From Oxalobacter formigenes (GTDB lineage: Bacteria; Pseudomonadota; Gammaproteobacteria; Burkholderiales; Burkholderiaceae_D): a stretch of DNA of 17,470 bases. The stretch is from assembly GCA_019424645.1 (NCBI GenBank), contig JAHYZB010000042.1, positions 1 to 17,470 on the forward strand, read 5' to 3'. Under the pieces are notes generated by a model. The model was not told the DNA's origin and did not search any database. It was given only the letters and a program-made list of their open reading frames with translations. A program made the translations under genes and the position numbers. This document shows positions 7,295 to 14,196 of the stretch, piece by piece. The stretch's first letter is position 1. The number at the start of each line of letters is the position of its first letter.

Positions 7295-8182
7295 ATGGTT
7301 GATTTTTTATTTAAAAATATCAGAATTATATTTATCCTCTCTTTGATTTCATTCAGCCTGAACCTTCAAGCCGCCGATACCATAAATAAAGGACTGGATT
7401 TATTTGAAAAGAAACAGTACGAAGAAGCCTTGCCTTATCTTCAAGCTACTGATTCCATAAACGATCCACAAGTGCAGGCTGCATTGGGATATATGTATCG
7501 GGATGGGCTGGGAGTCGAAAAAGATTATCAAAAAGCCTTTCTGTTATTTCTTGAGTCGGCCAGACAAAACAATCCGCGTGGTCAATTTGGTTTGGGATCA
7601 ATGTATGATAAAGGTTTATTTGTTAAAAGTGATAAAGAAAAGGCTTTCAAGTGGTATTTTCATGCTGCACAAAATGGTGACAAATCAGCTCAAAATAATG
7701 TAGCCTGGTCTTATGTACATGGAGAGGGAATTCCCAAAGATTACAAAAAAGCCAGAGAATGGTATGAAAAAGCAATGATTCAAGGACATTCGAATGCCAT
7801 GGTTGGTTTATCCTTTATGTATTATTGGGGAAAAGGCGTAAAAAAAGATCGTAACAAAGCAGCGGAACTGGACAAACTGGCGGCAGCGTTGGGAAACAGA
7901 AAAGGTCAATTCAATCTGGGTCGGGATTACGAAGACGGAACTGGTGTTCCCAAAGACTACAAGCAAGCAGTTTACTGGTACTTTAAAGCCGCTGAAAACG
8001 GTGATCCCATGGCTATGGAACGTCTTTATGAAGCCTATCACCTCAACCGATTAGGTCTGCCGAGAGACGATGAAAAAGCCCATTACTGGGCAGAAAAAGC
8101 CCGTCAAACCCGCCGAAAAACGGGAGAAGTCGATCCGCGTTCATTGTCTGTCATTGAAAAAGTCAGAATGATCTGGTTCTGA
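7295..8182 (+). CDS. Secreted Sel1-repeat protein, copy 1 of 3
   Basis: This 295-residue protein has a Sec signal peptide (FLFKNIRIIFILSLISF core) with cleavage expected after LQA at about residue 26. Six consecutive Sel1-like repeats of exactly 36 residues follow at 58-93, 94-129, 130-165, 166-201, 202-237 and 238-273. The pattern is A-LG-MY-xG-GV-KD-xKA-xWY-KAA. A 22-residue tail ends MIWF. Sel1 repeats build an alpha-solenoid that binds other proteins and have no catalytic residues. The expected location is the periplasm. The start has AGAGGA 5 nt upstream. Two paralogues of equal size follow at 49- and 48-bp spacing. Codon use is AT-richer than in flanking genes, which suggests acquisition. 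Related proteins include T6SS immunity proteins and envelope scaffolds, but the role here is unknown. Confidence 0.92.
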   Translation: MVDFLFKNIRIIFILSLISFSLNLQAADTINKGLDLFEKKQYEEALPYLQATDSINDPQVQAALGYMYRDGLGVEKDYQKAFLLFLESARQNNPRGQFGLGSMYDKGLFVKSDKEKAFKWYFHAAQNGDKSAQNNVAWSYVHGEGIPKDYKKAREWYEKAMIQGHSNAMVGLSFMYYWGKGVKKDRNKAAELDKLAAALGNRKGQFNLGRDYEDGTGVPKDYKQAVYWYFKAAENGDPMAMERLYEAYHLNRLGLPRDDEKAHYWAEKARQTRRKTGEVDPRSLSVIEKVRMIWF

Positions 8183-8231
8183 TACCACCATTTTACAAAA
8201 CAAATTGTTTTTCAAGCTCAATTGGATAAAT

Positions 8232-9119
8232 ATGATCAATCGTTCTTTCAAGAATGCAAGAATTATATTTATTCTCCTTTTCTTTTTTCTTTTCAGTTTC
8301 AGTATATATGCTGGAAATGTAGAAAAGGGGCTAAATTTCTTTCAGAAGAAACAATACGAAAAAGCCATTCCCTATCTGGAAGCATCTGATGCGTCAAATG
8401 ATGCCCGTGTGCAGGCCGCATTGGGATTCATATTCCGGGACGGTTTGGGAGTAGAAAAAAACCGGCAAAAAGCCTTTCAATCATTTCTGGAATCCGCAAG
8501 GCAAAACAATCCGCGCGGTCAATTTGGATTGGGAACCATGTATTACAATGGATATTTTGTAAAAGCAGACAAGGAAAAAGCCTTTAAATGGACATTGTAT
8601 GCGGCTCAAAATGGAGACAGCTCGGCTCAATACAATACGGCCTTGTCTTATGCGGATGGTGATGGAGTTAAAAAGAATTATGATAAAGCTATCGAATGGT
8701 ACGAAAAGGCGATAGTGCAAAAGCATTCTTCCGCTATGGTAAATCTTGGTTTTTTATATTATTGGGGGAAAGGGATCAAAAAAGATCGTGTCAAAGCTGC
8801 AGAACTGAATCAAAAAGCTGCCAATATGGGAAATAAAAGTGCCCAATATAATCTTGGTCGTGCTTATGAAAGTGGCAATGGTATTCCCGAGGATAAAAAA
8901 CAGGCTCTTTACTGGTATTTCAAAGCTGCTGAAAATGGAGAGCCGATGGCTATGGAACGTCTTTATTACGGATATCATCTTAAACGAATAGGTTTGCCAC
9001 AAGACGATGAAAAAGCGCATTACTGGGCAGAAAAAGCCAGACAAACCCGTCGAAAAACAGGTGAGAGAGCTCCCGAGTCAATGAGCATTATAGAAAACAT
9101 CAAAGTGATTTTGTTTTGA
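8232..9119 (+). CDS. Secreted Sel1-repeat protein, copy 2 of 3
   Basis: The product is 295 residues from the ATG at 8232. An in-frame TTG at 8205 would add nine residues, but the ATG sits in GGATAAATATGAT, the same start context as copy 1 (GGATAAATATGGT), and both signal peptides then align (FKNxRIIFIL). Cleavage is expected after IYA at about residue 27. The six 36-residue Sel1 repeats begin near residue 58 in the same register as copy 1, and the tail ends VILF. Differences from copies 1 and 3 are spread over the repeats (for example FIFRDGLGVEKNRQKA), while the last 50 residues are well conserved. That pattern suggests a tandem duplicate under divergence with a constrained C-terminus. Confidence 0.92.
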   Translation: MINRSFKNARIIFILLFFFLFSFSIYAGNVEKGLNFFQKKQYEKAIPYLEASDASNDARVQAALGFIFRDGLGVEKNRQKAFQSFLESARQNNPRGQFGLGTMYYNGYFVKADKEKAFKWTLYAAQNGDSSAQYNTALSYADGDGVKKNYDKAIEWYEKAIVQKHSSAMVNLGFLYYWGKGIKKDRVKAAELNQKAANMGNKSAQYNLGRAYESGNGIPEDKKQALYWYFKAAENGEPMAMERLYYGYHLKRIGLPQDDEKAHYWAEKARQTRRKTGERAPESMSIIENIKVILF

Positions 9120-9167
9120 TATACCTATCAATAAAACAGATTGTTGCTGAATACTTTAAAGCTAAAT

Positions 9168-10052
9168 ATGATTAATCGTTTCTTCGGAAATGCAGCGTTC
9201 ATATTTATTATCTTTTTCTTGTCACTCGGTTTGGATGTTTATGCCGGTGATATAGAAAAAGGATTAAACCTGTTCAAAAAACAGCAATATGAAAAAGCTT
9301 TACCTTATTTTCAAAAAACGGACGCCAGAAATAATCCCGATGTTCAGGCAGCTCTAGGATATATGTATCGGGAAGGGTTAGCCGTTCCAAAAGACATTCA
9401 AAAGGCATTTGATTTATTTCTGGAGTCAGCCAGACAAGGGAATCCAAGAGGACAGTACGGATTGGGAACCATGTACGATCTTGGATTGATTGTCAAACAG
9501 GATAAAAAGAAAGCATTCAAATGGTATCTTCAATCTGCCGAAAATGGATACAAGAATGCCCAGTACAATGTTGGATATTCTTATCAATATGGCGATGGTG
9601 TCCCGAAAGATTTGAAAAAAGCCAGAGAATGGTATGAAAAGGCTATGGAGCAGGAGCATTCAGGTGCAATGGTTAATTTGTCTTTCATGTATTACTGGGG
9701 TAAGGGAGTAAAAAAAGACCGTCAAAAAGCGTTTGAATTGAATTTACGATCAGCTCAATTGGATAATGCAAAAGGCCAATATAATCTGGCTCGTGATTAT
9801 GAGGATGGAACTGGTGTTCCCAAGGATTATAAACAGGCGATTTATTGGTACTTCAAATCGGCTGAAAATGGAAACCCCATGGCCATGGAACGTCTTTATT
9901 ACGGGTATCACCTCAACCGATTGGGTTTGCCGAGAGATGACGAAAAAGCCCATTACTGGGCTGAAAAAGCCCGGGAAACCCGCCGTAAAACGGGAGAACT
10001 GGCCCCCGAATCAATGAGCATTATTGAAAATATAAAACGGATTTGGTTCTGA
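9168..10052 (+). CDS. Secreted Sel1-repeat protein, copy 3 of 3
   Basis: The product is 294 residues from the ATG at 9168. The upstream TTG at 9141 is in frame but lies in the duplicated spacer. MINRF and the hydrophobic core FIFIIFFLSL form the signal peptide, with cleavage expected after VYA at about residue 26. The six 36-residue Sel1 repeats start near residue 57, one residue shorter than in the other copies, and the tail ends RIWF like copy 1. No Shine-Dalgarno sequence is evident (AAAGCTAAATATG), so translation may depend on coupling or be weaker. The 3' part is nearly identical at DNA level to copy 1 (positions about 8041-8130 versus 9910-10000), which suggests recent duplication or gene conversion. 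Confidence 0.92.
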   Translation: MINRFFGNAAFIFIIFFLSLGLDVYAGDIEKGLNLFKKQQYEKALPYFQKTDARNNPDVQAALGYMYREGLAVPKDIQKAFDLFLESARQGNPRGQYGLGTMYDLGLIVKQDKKKAFKWYLQSAENGYKNAQYNVGYSYQYGDGVPKDLKKAREWYEKAMEQEHSGAMVNLSFMYYWGKGVKKDRQKAFELNLRSAQLDNAKGQYNLARDYEDGTGVPKDYKQAIYWYFKSAENGNPMAMERLYYGYHLNRLGLPRDDEKAHYWAEKARETRRKTGELAPESMSIIENIKRIWF

Positions 10053-10194
10053 TGAATTTTTTTGACTAATTCTTTATTCAGTCCATTTTATGAAGTAACA
10101 CAGAGACAATATTTTTTATATCAACCCATATTTCATAAAAACATTATAAAAACCCTGAAACCGTTTCATTATCTTTATATCCTGAACGATTGAA

Positions 10195-10214
10195 AATAAT
10201 AGCCGGTTATTATT
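10195..10214. terminator. Weak, AT-rich bidirectional terminator candidate
   Basis: AATAATA (10195-10201), loop GCCGGT and TATTATT (10208-10214) lie between the convergent Sel1 and clc genes. AAATATTTTT follows on the plus strand and a TTTT run lies at the end of the stem on the minus strand. The all-AT stem is weak. Confidence 0.3.
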
Positions 10215-10222
10215 AAATATTT

Positions 10223-11473
10223 TTATAATCGAACCCGATAACGCATCCAGAGCGTTTCCGCCAGTTTTGCCGATCCCATGCAAACCACCATCGGAATTAT
10301 CAGTTTCAAATCCACCTGAGTCATTTCAAGCAAAAGGACAATCGCGGTAATCGGCATTTTTCGGGCAATCCCCAGAAAAGTGGAAGCGCCGACGATGGCA
10401 AATGCCCCCAAAGCGTTATCCGGGAAAAAATGACTCCATGCACCGGCTGTGATGATCGCCAAAAGCGCACCATTGGCCAGACTCGGTGTCAGCAGGCCAC
10501 CCTGTGCCCCGGCACGCAGGCTGCCCCACTCGACCAGCACTTTTCCTGCCAGTAAAACGGTGGCGAAGAAAACCGTCATTTGTCCTGTAAAGCCGAGTTG
10601 TGCCGCGATTCGGCCATTACCCGCCAGTTCAGGCAAAAAGACCATCAATATGCCCAGTATCGTGAAGTTGAGTATATTGAAGGCAATGATCTTGTATTGC
10701 GTGGGGGCTTTTGCACGGGCTTCATCGGTCATCCGCATGAAAACGAGTGCGCCAAAGGCGAAAAGCGGGCCGCTTGCCAGTGCCCAGAGCAATAAATCCC
10801 ACTCGAAATTCAAAGGCGAAACAATCGTATATTGATGAACGTTTCCCAATCCCCAGCGGGCAGTGAAGGCTGCGATGACGGATATGGAAAACGTGACGAC
10901 AATCCAGCGGAGCCGGGCGCCCATCAGCAGCACTTCGAGCGCAAAAAGCGCTCCGGCAATCGGGATATTGTAAATGGCGGCAAAGCCGCCACCGGCACAG
11001 GCAGCCATCAACAGCCTCGTATCCTCACGATCCAGACGGAACCAGTTACTGACCCTGTTCGCCACCAGCGCGCCGACCATTCGCGGCGCACCTTCCTTGC
11101 CCAAAGGCGAGCCGATACCGATGGTAACGATCTGCAAAAGGGCGTTTGCGACCGTTTCAATACCGGGCATATCCGGTTTTTCCGCATCGACAGCCTGTTT
11201 CAGGCCGGGCGTTTTCCTGCCGTAACGTGAAAGGAGAAACCAGCCGATCCCGCCGATCAGTCCGCACACGACCAGAGCCATTACCCGCCGCAGAGGGGAG
11301 GACGCCTGAATCGCTTCCAGATAGTTTTCATGATCCGGGCCTGCACTGTAGCCGAAGGCCAGCGACTGGGTTTCAAACAGCACATAACCCAGCAGCATCC
11401 CGATCATGCCGGCCACTACGCCAAGCAGCAGGACAATCAGGGTAAAACGCAAAATTTTGGTCAGGCTGGACAT
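10223..11473 (-). CDS. ClC-family chloride channel or H+/Cl- antiporter
   Basis: An integral membrane protein of 416 residues from the ATG at 11473. A longer start at 11509 would add the hydrophobic MLAALLFVICRN, but that ATG directly follows a terminator T-run and has no ribosome binding site. Neither start has a good Shine-Dalgarno sequence. ClC signatures are visible: GIGSPLGKEGAP (about 119-130), where the family has GSGIP and GREGP and the Glu (about 127) is the gating/proton glutamate. YNIPIAGALFALE (about 168-180) is the next conserved segment. Many hydrophobic helices run through the rest. The family moves Cl- or exchanges 2 Cl- for 1 H+. Retention of the gating Glu favours antiport. 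It is not clearly the fluoride-specific branch. A terminator and a small ORF precede it, suggesting attenuation. Confidence 0.88.
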   Translation of the reverse strand: MSSLTKILRFTLIVLLLGVVAGMIGMLLGYVLFETQSLAFGYSAGPDHENYLEAIQASSPLRRVMALVVCGLIGGIGWFLLSRYGRKTPGLKQAVDAEKPDMPGIETVANALLQIVTIGIGSPLGKEGAPRMVGALVANRVSNWFRLDREDTRLLMAACAGGGFAAIYNIPIAGALFALEVLLMGARLRWIVVTFSISVIAAFTARWGLGNVHQYTIVSPLNFEWDLLLWALASGPLFAFGALVFMRMTDEARAKAPTQYKIIAFNILNFTILGILMVFLPELAGNGRIAAQLGFTGQMTVFFATVLLAGKVLVEWGSLRAGAQGGLLTPSLANGALLAIITAGAWSHFFPDNALGAFAIVGASTFLGIARKMPITAIVLLLEMTQVDLKLIIPMVVCMGSAKLAETLWMRYRVRL

Positions 11474-11511
11474 GTTTCGGCAAATGACAAATAAAAGGGC
11501 GGCCAACATTC

Positions 11512-11548
11512 AAAAAAGCGGGCTCTTCGTTACAGTAACAAAAGAGCC
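11512..11548 (-). terminator. Intrinsic terminator immediately upstream of clc (attenuator candidate)
   Basis: On the minus strand, GGCTCTT (11548-11542) pairs with AAGAGCC (11527-11521) around a GTTAC/GTAAC core. CGC and six T (11517-11512) follow. The T-run ends 3 bp before the longer possible clc start and 39 bp before the preferred one. Transcription entering clc from its upstream side must pass this site. Confidence 0.7.
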
Positions 11549-11655
11549 TCGGCATCCGGTTCAATATAAACGAATTGAACCGCTTCGTCCTTGAGATAAA
11601 ACCGGTCGGATGAAACACCCGTATTTTTTGCTTTTTTGTCACCTGAACGTTTCAT
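11530..11655 (-). CDS. Small ORF (41 residues) upstream of clc, possible leader peptide
   Basis: The ATG at 11655 is preceded by TTTGGAAAA, a modest ribosome binding site. The product starts MKRSGDKKAKNTGVSSDRFY and ends IEPDAEALLLL. The last four sense codons are CTT TTG TTA CTG, four different Leu codons, and the TAA stop lies inside the terminator hairpin at 11521-11548. A separate perfect inverted repeat GGTTCAAT/ATTGAACC (11558-11581, loop 8) lies within the ORF. No family was recognised. It may be a free small protein with its own terminator, or a leader peptide whose translation controls readthrough into clc. Chance cannot be excluded for so short a frame. Confidence 0.4.
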   Translation of the reverse strand: MKRSGDKKAKNTGVSSDRFYLKDEAVQFVYIEPDAEALLLL

Positions 11656-11766
11656 TTTTCCAAATTTTTGTTACAAATTCTCATGCAATGAGTTAGCGCA
11701 AACCTGTTTTGGATAAATCTGGTTTACTGAAGACTGATCGCCTGATGGCTAAGACTAACGAACTGG

Positions 11767-13008
11767 ATGGATGAGGTTATGAAAATAAAAACAGGTGTGG
11801 GGGCGACAACCATATCACTAATTACCCTGATCGGAATCTGGTCGATCTCTGCCTTGAACGCCTTGCCCGGCCTGGCCGTATCACCGATTCTGGGACAACT
11901 GACCCACATTTTCCCGAAGTCCAGCGAACTGGATATCCAGATGCTGACCTCCTTGCCATCCCTCATGATCATCCCGTTTGTCCTCATTGCCGGGCGGCTG
12001 ACCGAAAAGGTCAACAATATGGTACTGCTCAGAATCGGTCTGGGCATATTCCTGCTTTCAGGGATTTTGTATTTCGTGTCCGACAAAATGTGGCAGCTGA
12101 TCATCGTTTCCGCCATTCTCGGCATCGGTTCGGGTCTGATCGTACCGCTGTCCACCGGTCTTATTTCCCACTTCTTCGTCGGGGACGAACGTTTGAAACA
12201 GTTCGGTTACAGCTCGGCCATCACCAACCTGACCCTTGTCGTGGCAACCGTTCTCACCGGCTATCTGGCTGAAGTGAACTGGCGCCTGCCGTTTGTCGTT
12301 TACCTCCTGCCTGCCATTTCCCTGGTCCTGTCGGTCTTTCTGGCGCGCAGCATGAAAAACGACAAGGATGCGGGAAGCACCAGCATGCTCGTCTCGGCGG
12401 ACAGGAATACCGAATCGACCGTCAAGACCAAATCCGGATTCATGGTCGGCAATCTGGTTGAAACGATGGCCCTGTATGGACTGGCGACCTACCTGAACCT
12501 TGTCGTCGTGTATAACCTGCCGTTTCTGATGGAAGAACATCACTTCACCAGCGGCAACGCCGGTACCATGATTTCCCTGTTTTTCCTCGCCATCATGCTG
12601 CCCGGCCTCTTTTTGAAACCGATTGTCGCGAGATTCAAGGACACCACGCTTTTCTTCAGCTATCTTTCCATGGCCATCGGGTTGGGACTGATCCTGATTG
12701 CCCCGATCGAATGGCTGATCGCCCCCGGATGCATACTGGCAGGGCTCGGTTATGGCGTCATCCAGCCGTGGGTCTATGAAAAAGCCACGCACATGGCCGT
12801 GCCGGAAAAAGTCACGATGGCACTCGCCTTCATCATGGCGATGAACTATATCGCCATCCTGCTCTGCCCGTTCATCATCAGCTTTTTTGCAGGCCTTCTG
12901 GGCTTCCCGTCGCAGGAGTTCCCGTTCGCTTTCAATATGATCATAACGATTGCCGTCGCCATTTATGCATGGATGCGCCAGAAGGCATTCGTATTCAGCT
13001 CATGGTAA
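11767..13008 (+). CDS. MFS transporter, 12 membrane segments, substrate unknown
   Basis: The 413-residue product has about 12 hydrophobic helices and a polar central loop (about 196-225) between the two six-helix halves, the standard major facilitator fold. The N-terminal half has GIWSISALNALPGLAVSPIL in helix 1 and RLTEKVNNMVLLRIGLG at the loop between helices 2 and 3, where the family motif lies. The first half ends VYLLPAISLVLSVFLARSMK. It should act at the inner membrane as a proton-coupled porter, but nothing visible fixes substrate or direction. The start is uncertain: an in-frame ATG at 11779 has GATGAGG only 2 nt upstream, and 11767 has no clear site. It diverges from clc across a roughly 110-250 bp gap holding the imperfectly placed inverted repeat CTCAT-GCA-ATGAG (11680-11692), a possible operator. 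Confidence 0.88.
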   Translation: MDEVMKIKTGVGATTISLITLIGIWSISALNALPGLAVSPILGQLTHIFPKSSELDIQMLTSLPSLMIIPFVLIAGRLTEKVNNMVLLRIGLGIFLLSGILYFVSDKMWQLIIVSAILGIGSGLIVPLSTGLISHFFVGDERLKQFGYSSAITNLTLVVATVLTGYLAEVNWRLPFVVYLLPAISLVLSVFLARSMKNDKDAGSTSMLVSADRNTESTVKTKSGFMVGNLVETMALYGLATYLNLVVVYNLPFLMEEHHFTSGNAGTMISLFFLAIMLPGLFLKPIVARFKDTTLFFSYLSMAIGLGLILIAPIEWLIAPGCILAGLGYGVIQPWVYEKATHMAVPEKVTMALAFIMAMNYIAILLCPFIISFFAGLLGFPSQEFPFAFNMIITIAVAIYAWMRQKAFVFSSW

Positions 13009-13252
13009 GCGGAAAACGTTTTTGGCGGCTTCCGTGAAAAAAAACGGAAAAGCCGGATTCGGGCTGTCACAATCCATCGATAAAATGTGAGGAGGGTAAA
13101 AAGGAAAAACGTGCCTCATACGATACAAAAAAATCGTTTTCTCTCTCTGAAACTGAAATTTTCACGATTGGGTAAACCGGACCAGGCGTAAAAGTGATAT
13201 TTTTAAAAAGCGAATCGTTTTTCTGTCAAACATTAGAAGGGAATCGAATACC

Positions 13253-13771
13253 ATGAAACGTATGGGAGTGATGTTGGCCGTGGCAGCCGTACTGATTCCA
13301 GTCGCTTACAAGGCTATCAAAAAACACCGCGAGACAACCCGGAAACCGGTTGTTGTCCTCGATATGGAAGCGCTGGCCGAACGCTCGTTGCCGGGTCGTG
13401 CCGCCGCCCAATATATCAAAACGGTACAAACCATCCTTCACCGGGGCATCGACGATGTGAGAACCATGTACCGTGGCCGGGAAAATACACCGGAAGGGGC
13501 ACGTGCCATTGCACAGGCGCAATCCTTTTACCAGCAGCAGATGGCCTTGTACCAGAAAAAACTGGACAATGAAATCGGCGACATCGTCAGTGCCGCCGTC
13601 CGTTCCTGGCTGAAAAAGAACAGGGGCGTTGCCGCTGTCGTGCCTGCCGACGATACCCTGGGTTACAACAAGCATGCCGACGTGACCAGACAGATCATGG
13701 TCGAAGTGGACTGGTACAAGCCGTCATTCCCGCCCATGCCGCGTTTGCGGATCAACAAGGCGGGTGCCTGA
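13253..13771 (+). CDS. Skp/OmpH-like small envelope protein
   Basis: The product is 172 residues. The first 20 are MKRMGVMLAVAAVLIPVAYK, a signal peptide or N-terminal anchor without a clean Ala-X-Ala site. The rest follows the Skp/OmpH plan: a strand then helix (VVVLDMEALAERSLPGRAAA), a long helical arm rich in Gln, Arg and Lys (about 58-115: RAIAQAQSFYQQQMALYQKK), and a closing strand-rich part (GVAAVVPADDTLGYNKHADV, then TRQIMVEVD) like Skp's DASAVLYADPSVDITDEV. Skp is a trimeric periplasmic holdase that carries unfolded outer-membrane proteins. This call rests on pattern and length (Skp is about 160 residues) and not on unique motifs. The usual bamA-lpxD neighbours are absent, so this may be a paralogue. 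AGAAGGG lies 11 nt before the ATG. Confidence 0.6.
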   Translation: MKRMGVMLAVAAVLIPVAYKAIKKHRETTRKPVVVLDMEALAERSLPGRAAAQYIKTVQTILHRGIDDVRTMYRGRENTPEGARAIAQAQSFYQQQMALYQKKLDNEIGDIVSAAVRSWLKKNRGVAAVVPADDTLGYNKHADVTRQIMVEVDWYKPSFPPMPRLRINKAGA

Positions 13772-13791
13772 CGGTAAAAGTTTCGTTCATG

Positions 13792-13825
13792 AAAAATCCG
13801 GCCGGCAATTCCTGCCGGATTTTTT
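13792..13825 (+). terminator. Intrinsic terminator after the Skp-like gene
   Basis: AAAAATCCGGC (13792-13802) pairs perfectly with GCCGGATTTTT (13814-13824), with a T-run ending at 13825. The A-rich left arm makes it likely to work on both strands. It closes the Skp-like gene about 20 bp beyond its stop and insulates the mgtA leader. Confidence 0.85.
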
Positions 13826-13871
13826 GTTTTGAAAACACCTCCATCCGCCTCTACGACAATATCCGGGAGCA

Positions 13872-13893
13872 AAAATTTCATGAGGGAAATTTT
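13872..13893. repeat. Inverted repeat upstream of the mgtA promoter
   Basis: AAAATTTC (13872-13879), loop ATGAGG and GAAATTTT (13886-13893) are a perfect 8-bp inverted repeat. It lies about 66 bp ahead of the -35 box. It could be an operator for an activator or a chance AT palindrome. Confidence 0.35.
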
Positions 13894-13959
13894 CGGGCTG
13901 AATCTTCGACACAAACGCAACATCCTGTTTTTTATGGGGAAATAAAACCGCTGTACAGA

Positions 13960-13988
13960 TTGACATTCCTTTGACGCATCATTAAACT
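13960..13988 (+). promoter_or_regulatory. Sigma70-type promoter for the mgtA-like leader transcript
   Basis: A perfect TTGACA at 13960-13965, a 17-bp spacer and TAAACT at 13983-13988 (4 of 6). The expected start is near 13995, which gives a leader of about 280 nt before the mgtA-like gene. No PhoP-box-like direct repeat of GTTTA was seen around it. Confidence 0.6.
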
Positions 13989-14017
13989 CCCGATGCTTTA
14001 CGGCGGTATCCTGCTTG

Positions 14018-14110
14018 ATGATTCGTGCAAACAGGATTAAAGTGAATCCCGTCGAATATGGTTGGCTGGAATATCGTTTCAGCCTTTTCAACAATCTTCA
14101 CTCAAGGTGA
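14018..14110 (+). CDS. Upstream ORF 1 in the mgtA-like leader (30 residues)
   Basis: The ATG at 14018 opens 30 codons beginning MIRANRIKVNPVEYGWLEY and ending FNNLHSR. Its TGA (14108-14110) overlaps the Shine-Dalgarno sequence of the next upstream ORF, whose ATG follows 4 nt later, so translation of the two could be coupled. It has no good ribosome binding site of its own (GGCGG is 13 nt away), so expression is doubtful. Confidence 0.35.
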   Translation: MIRANRIKVNPVEYGWLEYRFSLFNNLHSR

Positions 14111-14114
14111 AAAA

Positions 14115-14174
14115 ATGGACCCGGACAGTAGCAGAAAGACCAGACCTGACGGGCACATCGTCAGCGATTTGTAG
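14115..14174 (+). CDS. Upstream ORF 2: MgtL-like leader peptide candidate
   Basis: The ATG at 14115 is preceded by AAGGTGA (14104-14110), the best ribosome binding site in this leader. The product is MDPDSSRKTRPDGHIVSDL (19 residues). It opens with Asp-Pro-Asp and has Arg-Pro-Asp at 10-12. Enterobacterial MgtL opens MEPDP and regulates mgtA because acidic/proline nascent chains destabilise ribosomes at low Mg2+. The last codons (HIVSDL and the TAG) lie in the 5' arm and loop of the terminator at 14157-14196. The resemblance is short and limited to the N-terminus, so homology is not claimed. Position, binding site and overlap with two competing hairpins favour a regulatory role. A longer in-frame start at 14058 lacks a binding site. 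Confidence 0.5.
   Translation: MDPDSSRKTRPDGHIVSDL
14146..14164 (+). promoter_or_regulatory. Candidate antiterminator hairpin in the mgtA-like leader
   Basis: CTGACG (14146-14151), loop GGCACAT and CGTCAG (14159-14164) are perfectly complementary. The right arm is also part of the 5' arm of the terminator at 14157-14190, so the two structures exclude each other. The hairpin lies within the coding part of upstream ORF 2, where ribosome position would decide whether it can form. Confidence 0.45.
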
Positions 14175-14196
14175 CAGCCTTCGCAACGGTTTTTTT
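14157..14196 (+). terminator. Candidate leader terminator (attenuator) ahead of the mgtA-like gene
   Basis: The 5' arm 14157-14167 (ATCGT, then GCGA) pairs with 14181-14190 (TCGC, then ACGGT), including one T-G pair and a small internal loop of CA against A. Seven T (14190-14196) follow. It lies about 80 nt before the start codon, and no other gene's 3' end is nearby apart from the short upstream ORFs. That placement points to regulated termination within the leader. Confidence 0.5.

Noticed and set aside
8205..8231. TTG start nine codons upstream of Sel1 copy 2 (and likewise 9141-9167 for copy 3)
   Set aside because: The downstream ATGs align with copy 1 in start context and signal peptide. 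The extra residues are translated spacer.
11510..11700. Fluoride (crcB) riboswitch ahead of clc
   Set aside because: No conserved fluoride riboswitch segments were seen, and the protein keeps the chloride-type GKEG glutamate motif.
13018..13051. Hairpin GGCTTCCGT / ACGGAAAAGCC after the MFS gene as a terminator
   Set aside because: The stem has a 2-nt bulge and no T-run follows on the plus strand. At most it is a weak structure.
13111..13191. GTG-started 26-codon ORF with AAGGA upstream, before the Skp-like gene
   Set aside because: Short, rich in simple A/T codons and with no similarity to anything recognised. The evidence is only a purine-rich stretch.
14058..14174. Longer 38-residue version of upstream ORF 2 starting at 14058
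   Set aside because: There is no Shine-Dalgarno sequence before 14058, whereas the internal ATG at 14115 has AAGGTGA at good spacing.
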